Shown: one piece after another, positions 56,588-64,000 of the stretch | Position numbering within the stretch: the first letter of the stretch is position 1 | How the letters are laid out: each line of letters opens with the position of its first letter | Origin: Onchidella celtica | Taxonomy: Eukaryota; Mollusca; Gastropoda; Systellommatophora; Onchidiidae | Assembly: GCA_963931925.1 (NCBI GenBank) | Contig: OZ007571.1 | Location: 40,127,550 to 40,191,549 of the forward strand | Direction of reading: 5' to 3' | Length of the DNA stretch: 64,000 nt | The notes under the pieces: model-generated | Told to the model about the DNA's origin: nothing | The model's database searches: none | What the model saw: the letters and a program-made list of their open reading frames with translations, nothing else | Position numbers and translations under genes: made by a program

Positions 56588-56810
56588 GAGCTAACTTTAA
56601 CATAAGCCTTATAGGCACTGTAAATATACGCCTGGCTTCTACAATAAAAGCTCCAGACAGGTACACTACTTTATGTGAGCAGCACCTCGCTCTATAAGAG
56701 CTGACTTTAATACAAGTTTTATAGGCACTGTAAATCTACGTCTTAGTTCTACATGTACAATAAGAACTACAGGCAGGTACACTACTCTACACGAGCAAGA
56801 TCACGCTGTG
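56588..56810. repeat. Direct duplication, about 110-bp unit
   Basis: 56588-56697 and 56698-56810 share GAGCT.ACTTTAA, TTATAGGCACTGTAAAT, TTCTAC and CAGGTACACTACT in order. Confidence 0.7.
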
Positions 56811-58290
56811 AGTCTATCGCAAGCGGACTGACTACTCCAGATTTGCTCTGGAATATAATTATACAGGACACGAAAATTACAGAGGGGAAAACCGGGAAGT
56901 ACTATACCTAGCTCAAATTTGTGAGCCATGAAGGCGTGCACAAAGATTCCACCAGGGTCAAAATCGGACGTTGGGGTATTAGGTGGTCGGGTCAGAGACA
57001 ATTGCCCTATCAACAGGTAGCTTGAGACATAAATTCGAAAAGTCGAACGGGAAGGTGGACGGTCATTACACGGCATTTCCTTACAATTATATTAGCGAAA
57101 GAATTGTAATTCTACATTTGAACAAACAATTCAGAGGTATTATTAGGGGCCGAAGAAAATGACAACAAGTACACACACAAATTCAGGGGGGGGGGCGGTA
57201 GATGGATCAAGACAGGCTGTGGTAAGAGAGAGATTAGAAAGATAAAAAAAAGGGAACCTAAAAGGCAATTCGTACTATACAGAAATAAGTTTAAATTCGA
57301 GTGATTTGATTACCCCCCTCCCCCCAACCACCACCAAAAAAAAAAGGTCTCTCACTCCTTCTCCATCTTTTGCTCTAGCTGTTTCAGATTGTTGTGACAT
57401 GCATGTTTATTAAGAAGATAGAGTGATTGTCAGAACGGGCAAGTTTGTGTAATACACTTATCTGCCAGTATTGTTATCCACAAACTTAATAGTCCTTAAT
57501 ATTCTCCACTATCTTTCAATCGCCAGTTATGCAATAAACAGACAGTAAAATCTGTCGAATCTTTGGGTGCACATGTTCTCTGTGATGTAAGGGTAAACCA
57601 TGTATACGTTAAAATTTAAATACAAACTGCGGCCTTGTACCTCCGAACTATGTCATGCACGAGGGCATGGAAGTATTGCATCTCCCAGTATTTAAAGTAT
57701 TTGAACAGCTGACCACAGTTACCACAGGGTGCCAGAAAATGATCTAATGCACATGGCCAGAGTGCCTCAGATCTGTGGAACTGCAAACACATTCGTCGAT
57801 ACCAGAAAATGATGAATTCTACTGCACCACGTTTTTTAACAATGTAATTTTAAGTTTTCCTGTGTCTCATTTGTGTAATGAGCTTTAACTACTGCACAGT
57901 TTTACCGCCGTCGGTGAAAATTGTACTAATGGATCGTTAGAAGTCTGAAAAATAAGAAATATAACGAGGAACATAGAGATAGTTTACAACCAGAGTAACA
58001 TCTATTCCTTTGTTTCTTTCCGAAAACAAACAAACAAACAAACAAAACAAAAAATTGCGAATGGGATCTGTGCAATAAATTTGAAAGGGCTTGAGAAAAA
58101 AACAATAGTATGATGTAAGGAGATGTGACCACAAAAAAAAAATAATAATAATCAGAGAAATTATGAAAAAAAAAAAAAGGATATGGTGTGCGATCGTGTG
58201 GGTGAAAGACAAGAGGAATGCAGGGAGCAGACAAGGAGATGAACGGAACGCAACAGTAGGACAAAAATTGTTTATATGTCCTTCCTGTTA
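56811..58290. other. No gene seen
   Basis: AT-rich with one G run near 57186 and A-rich tracts near 58130-58180. The - strand 156-codon frame at 57926-58396 is Tyr/Phe/Ser low-complexity over A/T runs and is not called. Confidence 0.5.
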
Positions 58291-58291
58291 G

Positions 58292-58855
58292 ATAATAATA
58301 ATAATAATAATAATAATGAAGATCATTTATATAGCGCCCAATCCAAACTGTTTGCTCTAGGCGCTTTACAGAAAGTCGTGTTCTCTCCATCTGCAACTCA
58401 CTCTCTCTCTCTCACGTTCTCTCTCTCACCCTCTCTCTCTCTGCTACACATACATTGTATACATAGATACACACACATAACATACTATAAGACAGAAATT
58501 AAACGATAAAACAGCAAAATTAAAGTGAAATGAGAAAATAAATGGATTGGGAATGAGACTTCACAACTGAAAGTGTTTTTTAAAAAGGTGGGTTTTTAGA
58601 CCAGTTTTGAATTTTGACTCGGTAGATATTTCCCGCAATGATTTTGGCAGTGAGTTCCAGATGTGCGGGGCACAGTGTGTAAATGCTCTGCCTCCTAGCC
58701 ATATCTTTTTTTTTTTTTTTATACTTTCCTTTATAATCAATATTCTTTCTTTTCTTTCATTATGAGTTCGGAAAGCAGTGCAACAAGGAGAGCAAGGTCA
58801 ATGGACAAACTGAGAGAGCGCTTTGCAAAGAGCATATTATTATTATTATTATTCG
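58292..58855 (+). repeat. SINE-like retroposon region
   Basis: A TAA microsatellite (58292-58316) leads into TTTATATAGCGCCCAATCC and TCTAGGCGCTTTACAG, a common invertebrate retroposon module. A CT tract and GGTGGGTTTTTAGACC (about 58588) follow, then a GTGAGTTCCAGATGTGCGGG-type block and a T run near 58707, and ATT repeats near 58838. Internal boundaries were not resolved. Confidence 0.5.
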
Positions 58856-59632
58856 TGGTACGACATCTGGCACATGGCGCCTATGAAGCTGGCTTTCAAT
58901 ATTCGCGCTGCATACGATGTCCTTCCCTCAAAGACAAACCTCACTCGATGGAGCAGAGACCAGCGATGAATGTCCGCCAGGTGGTGGGAAACAGACATTG
59001 CAACACATTCTGTCTGGGTGCAAGGTCGCATTAGCTTGTGGAAGATACGCTTGGCAACACAGTAGTGTCCTTGAAATTCTGGCAATGATGATTGCATCAG
59101 AAGTAGAAAAGACAGAGAAGAAGCCTGACATACCCAGAACAAAGACATTCATCCAGGCATCCAGCAATACCCGCACCAACACACTGTGCAATTCTCCTGC
59201 ACCCGGGTTACTGGACGAAGCCAATGACTGGAAAGTAGCAGCAGACTTAGAAGGATGGAACGACTATCCCGAGCTGGTAAGGACCTCCGGTATGAGACCA
59301 GACATATACTCAGCTCAAAGGAAGACATACGTCATAATCGAGCTAACTGTCCCGTAAGAAACAAATATGGAAGAGCAGCACGAATACAAAGTGGCCAGAT
59401 TCCAGGATCTCCCGAGGAATCGAAGGAATGCCGGAATGAAGTCAAGTATATTCGCCGTGGAAGCAGGAGCAAGGAGATTTGTCGATTCAACAATGTACTC
59501 TCTCCTGAAGAAACTCAATCTCGGTGGCAGGAAAATTAGGAGTGCCCTTAAGAAAATAGCAACAACAGCGGAAAAAATGTTTCTTGCTGGATTTGGTGTA
59601 AAAGAAATGAACACTAAATTCATATAGCCTAA
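58856..59632 (+). pseudogene. LINE-derived coding fragment
   Basis: Translation gives CPPGGGKQTLQHILSGCKVA, then LACGRYAWQHSSVLEILAMM and PDIPRTKTFIQ (58970-59160), later a Lys/Arg-rich stretch ending ...FGVKEMNTKFI at about 59627 after a frameshift near 59357. A C-P-x-C...LxHILSxC...GRYxWRHxxVL pattern is found in the 3' part of some invertebrate LINE polyproteins. The upstream reverse transcriptase is missing. The clade is uncertain. Confidence 0.5.
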
Positions 59633-59644
59633 AATTATACAAAA

Positions 59645-59745
59645 TAACCGGTGACAGTTTTGGCAAAATGGATAAGACACCTGCACAAAAAACAGAAACC
59701 AGCGGTACGGGTGCAAACCCAAAGAAGAGCCTGGCGACGAAAAAA
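59645..59745 (+). repeat. tRNA-like SINE head
   Basis: TGGCAAAATGGATAAGACAC resembles box A and GGGTGCAAACCC, about 50 bases on, resembles box B. An A-rich tract follows at 59740. Not a foldable tRNA. Confidence 0.4.
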
Positions 59746-60119
59746 AAAAAAAAGGTGAGTGACGAACACCGAGAGTCTTGAAGTCAGTGAGGCCGGGCGT
59801 TCTAGAAGATATCAGAAAGTTAAAGGCCGGAACATCTAATGAAAGAATCCACTCATCCTCAGAGGATCGTCGTCTGCCTCGCTCCACCTGAGTTTCTTAC
59901 CATTCTGCCCGGTTTCTCATCAAGCCTGTAGGCCTACTTGCAATCTAAGTATCAGTCTGGTTTAATTGTTCATCATAACTGATCTGTAGCTAGATTTCTA
60001 GACTACTTTGAAGGTGCCTGTTGATTTGTTCCATTTCCTGAACTGAGTGTTGGTGTTACCATTAATTTGTAGAACAGGGAATCCTGTTACGATGTTTTTC
60101 TTTTACCCATCCTCCTCCG

Positions 60120-60285
60120 TCGCCTGAGCGGGTGGTTGGTGGGCCCTTCTGGTAGGGTCCCCTTCTGCTCTATCATTCTGCTGTAATAATATTCTATCTA
60201 TCATCTTGCTTTTTCCTAGCATAATGTGATCGCTAACGTGTCGACGTGCTTTCTCCAAATTCGAACTCAAACTAAAAAACTTCCG
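60120..60285 (+). repeat. Dispersed SINE-like repeat, copy B
   Basis: Homologous to 48610-48773: GTGGGCCCTTCTGGTA, CCCCTTCTG, TTCTATCTATCATCTTGCTT, and an end AAATTCGAACTCAAACTAAA. Confidence 0.55.
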
Positions 60286-60417
60286 TCGCCCGAAAGTTTC
60301 CTTACCGTACTGTAAAGGCCCCGCGATTTCTTTGAGTTCTCATTTCAGCAGTAGATGATTCTAGTCAGCGGTAGTAACTTTAAGCAACACCACAATTTTT
60401 ATTATTGTCGTACTTAC

Positions 60418-60537
60418 CTCGTAAACATGCCACACAATCTGATTTTCCGCTTTCCATATCAAAATGTAAATTAAGCCGTACGCTTTATTTACCAAAACTG
60501 GATCTCCAGTGACTGGAGAAACAGAAAAGCCGTTCAT
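60418..60537 (-). CDS. Candidate 5' exon of FAAH (or of another gene)
   Basis: ATG at 60537, in-frame TAG just upstream, then 40 codons with a hydrophobic/aromatic core (AYGLIYILIWKAENQIVWHV) and a strong donor GAG/GTAAGT in phase 0. That phase joins exon 2 at 52761 without a shift. An alternative is an internal exon entered at TTTTCTGTTTCTCCAG (60520). I do not recognise the peptide. Splicing to FAAH is inferred only from phase and from the lack of an ATG in exon 2. Confidence 0.35.
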
Positions 60538-60559
60538 AGCCTACCTTCAAAATTCAATC

Positions 60560-61605
60560 AATCATCAATTCAAATGACCCACCAGATGAAAGTGATTCAG
60601 GGGTTAATCTGAGTACAATTTAAACCGCATGCGTAAGTTGACGAAAACGCCAAAGACATGGAATTAATGAAATCAAATTTTTCGAAGAATTTTACGATCC
60701 ATTCTAATTAAGGGGGCGTCGGCGTCCTGGTGCCAGAATAAAATTTCTTATTTGGACTTTCTTAAGTGTACCAACATGATAGACTGTTACTTTAGTGTAA
60801 TTATAATATAATATGTTTTAATGCTTTGATTTTGATATTTTCTTTTTCCTTGCCATGGTAACAGTGGCCATATTGGCTTTTGACACACAATCTTATAATC
60901 TTAAAATTTCTAATTCTAAGTGAGTTTGCATTAAAATTCTTGTTGATTATGATGCTTCAAATGAACCTACAAGGAACTATCTAGTTTTGAAGTCTTTCAC
61001 TTGCCTGAAATATTTTTTAATGAATTTTTTTTTAAATTACCATTTCAATTTTTTCCGAAGTTACAAGTCAGACCCACAAGCAACTTGCTGTGGTCATGGA
61101 AATCACATATCCAAAGCCTACAAAAAAGCAGACAGTTCCTTTATCTCTGAGTAAAGGCCAAATTATAAGCTTCTAACTTAAATAGTTTTTGAAATTTTAA
61201 GATTATAAAATCACTGCTCCAGCAGAAAAAGACTTTGGAGAAAATTGCATTTAATGGCTGGCTGATCCTTGATTTTCTGTGAGAGGTTGGGTCACTAAAA
61301 TATCTTTTCCCCACTTTCCAGGCTTCATACTATGAAATGAATTCGTATTATCGATTCTGATGTTAATAAAGTATTGTTTGCTCCCAATTTTGAAAATTCG
61401 ATAATTATTTTTAACTGAATCGTCCTAACCTCACCACAAGTATATGAAGCATAACGCACTCACAGAAAGGAATGCTAAACCATTCTTACACAAACGATCC
61501 TTGGCATCTTTTAGTATAATGTTGATTCAGATAGACTACGTCTAGTATTGTTCTTGAGAGAAAGAACAATGAAAGCCGAGGATATTTATTTAAGGAATGT
61601 TTCAA

Positions 61606-61638
<33 letters not shown>

Positions 61639-62800
61639 CAGAGAGCGAGAGAGAGACTTGCAGGCAGGCAGGCAGGCAGACAGACAGACAAACTCATGCG
61701 GGGAATGGACAGACCTTTGTTCAGACAAATGAAAATGACCACCATACAACCAGTACAATAGGAGAGGCCCGGAAAATACAGACTGATAGGTAGATGAAAC
61801 AAAAAAATTAATGACAGCTAGTGTATCAATCCAAAGAGACCTCATGTGTCTCGAGAACACTATAAAGCAATACTTCTGTCAGCACATGAGACGGGGAAAG
61901 GGGGGGGGGGTCTTTTAACCCTGTAACGGAGTACCATTTTATTTGAAACAGATTACCTATCCAAGCCTTTTTTTTTTAGAGGGGGGGGGGGCACTTTTTA
62001 AATGTATCAAGAAATGATTTTTCGTGATAAATTTTTATATTTTTTTGGCTATTTCACATCAAGTTAGCATTTTTCAGTAATGTTGACTAAAACAATCGTG
62101 GTCTGCCCACTAGAGGGTTAAGTTTTGGAATAAAATAAAAAAAATAAGCAGTCTCCACTTTACAGGTCCGGGACGGTCGCATAAATATTTAATCTGTATT
62201 CAAGATTTTTAATCCCCACACACTGTTCCTTCTACTTAGTTGATATACGAATTGAGTGCGTTAACGTCTTTGTTTTCTCAGGATCTATGCCCTTGGCATT
62301 AGCGCCTCTCTTTTGCTGCTTTTTTTTTTTTTTTTCTTGTTTTTGTTGTTGTTGTATTTGCGTACCCGTTTGATCCGGGGGGGGGGGGGAGGGTTATTAA
62401 TTAGGTAAATTTTCCTGTCTTTTACATCTTGATTCAATTTATAAGTAGGCCTAACTTATTCACTTTATATTTTTTTCGACTCCAAGTCAAAACCCGCGTT
62501 TTGGTATAGCTCCTTGAATTAACCTTGTGTAATCATCACCAGTGGCGTGTGGCTAAAATGTGATGCGCCTCAGACGGCTCTGTTGTGCGCCCCTCGTGGC
62601 CCTGTAATGCGCCCCGCAAGGTCCTGTGGTGGGCCCTGGGCATGCTAAGATGATAGATTCTGTTGTTTTTATTTGACTACCTGTTTTCAAGAGCGTTCAA
62701 ATCGGTGCAGCTTTCCCTTACACGAACACCATGCAAAGCATACTAGACCTATTTGTAATTGACAAAATATCATAAAAACCGCAGAAAGACTGTGGAGTCG
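60560..62800. other. No gene seen; simple repeats and G runs
   Basis: AT-rich. 61606-61690 is a compound microsatellite. G runs occur near 61901, 61980 and 62379. The 81-124 codon frames across 61486-61860 are products of the microsatellite. Confidence 0.5.
61604..61692. repeat. Compound microsatellite (GT)n(GA)n(GCAG)n(ACAG)n
   Basis: Four simple-repeat types follow directly on one another, ending in CAGACAGACAGACA. Confidence 0.9.
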
Positions 62801-62817
62801 CCGCAGGGCTATAAGCA

Positions 62818-63141
62818 ATGTCAAAATTGGGCAAAAAGAAAAAGTTGTATGTAGCGAAACCCTGCGTGAGAAATAAAACCCAAACGATACAAAGCAAAGT
62901 AAAGAGAAGATATAAAATACACAAAATTTCGGCTTTCGCCTTTTTCAAGTGAAAAAAAACAACAAACAAACCAAAAAACAATCGAACAATAAAAGATTTC
63001 AACAGGAAATGTATAGAATCGAAGCGAAACAGTATATATGTTACTTAGCTGCGAGTTCTTGCTTCGTTAGTAGCACAAAAGCACGTCCGTCTGCCAAATG
63101 CATGGAAGCTCGAACTTTTTCTTTTTGCCCAATTTTGACAT
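62818..63141. mobile_element. Short inverted-repeat element, 324 bp
   Basis: 62818-62846 (ATGTCAAAATTGGGCAAAAA, then GAAAAAGTT) is the exact reverse complement of 63113-63141, giving 29-bp perfect arms. No open frame inside. Related pieces occur at 55256-55395 and 32705-32755, so it belongs to a dispersed family. No clear target duplication. Confidence 0.65.
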
Positions 63142-63512
63142 AGGCCTATCTGTAACAGACATGCGAGACTAATTTGAGAGAAAAGGAGAGGGGGACGAGG
63201 GATAAGGAGAGATGGAGAGGGGTGAAGGGCAACGCTGGGAGCCTCAGGTATAAATTGTGAGAACCGACTAAACATGTTAATTATTAAATTTTAAAGCATG
63301 TATTACTATTTAGATAAAACATAGAGTTCAAATAAGAACGATGAGATCTCTATAGCAAGGAGATAAATTTAGGTAGACCTACAGTTAAAAAACGAAAAAC
63401 CGGACTTATTTATGAAACGAAACCAAATTTTGCCAAATCACAGCCAGAGACCAGGTGCTATCATTTCGCATTTGAAGAGTCATCAAACTGCCAAAGGACA
63501 GCAAAAGAACAG

Positions 63513-63559
63513 CGGAGTATCAGAAACCATGTCAGATACGGTGCAGGATGAAAATGGTA
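63513..63559 (+). CDS. Weak candidate first exon
   Basis: An in-frame ATG within the open frame 63412-63606 gives MSDTVQDENG up to a GTACGT donor-like site at about 63558. Nothing identifies it. It may be chance. Confidence 0.12.
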
Positions 63560-63936
63560 CGTATTGTTTATGCAGATTTCGTCAAGTGCGAATGGCTGCG
63601 AAATAACTGAAAATTAATCATTCACGAAAACGAATGCCAGAAAAGAGAAAGCATTGAGAGCAAGGCTCCCGAACATTTCATTGTTTGTGGGAAGGGACAG
63701 TATATATGTCCATTGCTCGCCGTTTATTCCTCATGGACACTTAGCTAACTTTCAAACACTTACGTATTAATCATGTCTGACATGACATTGACAAGAGAGC
63801 ATAGATCTAGATCTAGATTTCTAGATCTAGATTAGAAAATTAGACTATTAATAAAACGTATTATTAGTTGTCCACATTGCTGTCAAACCATGACATGGAC
63901 CATGAATCCAAATTCACTGGGTAAAACAAAGCTTAC

Positions 63937-64000
63937 TTTAACCCCCATGGTGCGCAAGGCGTCGAAATAAGCATCTACTTCCCAGGTGTTCACTCTGCAC
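63937..64000 (-). CDS. Probable partial exon of an unidentified gene
   Basis: From the window edge the - strand reads CRVNTWEVDAYFDALRTMGV, then K and an AAA/GTAAGC donor at 63936. The balanced composition looks coding, and the other two frames are worse. The acceptor is outside the window. I cannot name the protein. Confidence 0.4.

Noticed and set aside
57926-58396. 156-codon - strand frame
   Set aside because: Largely encoded by A/T runs and an ATT repeat; no domain.

Overview
This is animal nuclear DNA. Coding sequence is split into short exons with GT..AG junctions, introns are long, AT-rich and packed with several classes of transposable element, and microsatellites and G homopolymers are common. 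DIRS, Ty3/gypsy, piggyBac-like and pogo-like elements together with tRNA-derived SINEs suggest an invertebrate, probably marine (a mollusc or a non-vertebrate deuterostome). The sequence alone does not fix the phylum.

Two host genes can be rebuilt exon by exon and face each other tail to tail. On the + strand, 7563-23367, nine exons encode a 316-residue homologue of ATPAF1 (Atp11), the mitochondrial chaperone for the F1 beta subunit. On the - strand, 52761-25250, seventeen phase-consistent exons encode 585 residues of a fatty-acid amide hydrolase (FAAH) with the Lys-Ser-Ser amidase triad. Its start codon lies in an unresolved 5' exon, for which 60418-60537 is a candidate. From memory, the human orthologues are close neighbours on chromosome 1, so this pair may be an ancient linkage. 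Their products act in unrelated processes: ATP synthase assembly in mitochondria and lipid amide breakdown on membranes.

Layout: 1-7.5 kb is repeat-rich flank (inverted-repeat elements, a degenerate minisatellite, a triplicated tRNA-derived SINE segment, and a 1.18-kb solo LTR with a 5-bp duplication). 7.5-23.4 kb is ATPAF1. Its intron 5 holds a decayed DIRS-type tyrosine-recombinase retrotransposon, itself hit by a SINE-like insert and a 580-bp pogo-like MITE, followed by a palindrome carrying a 5'-truncated LINE. Intron 7 holds a 2.47-kb solo LTR. 23.4-25.2 kb is the intergenic gap. 25.2-52.8 kb is FAAH. Its last intron contains a piggyBac-like nonautonomous element. The intron between exons 5 and 6 contains a complete 10.6-kb Ty3/gypsy element (near-identical 2.57-kb LTRs, intact gag and pol, PBS and PPT). 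A further shortened LTR of the same family sits 34 bp upstream of the exon 5 splice acceptor. 52.8-64 kb holds satellites, SINE/LINE fragments, a short inverted-repeat element and weak candidate exons.

The large transposon copies can be ordered by state: the DIRS copy is old and broken, the solo LTRs are intermediate, and the full gypsy element is recent. I found no CRISPR array, operon or other prokaryotic system.
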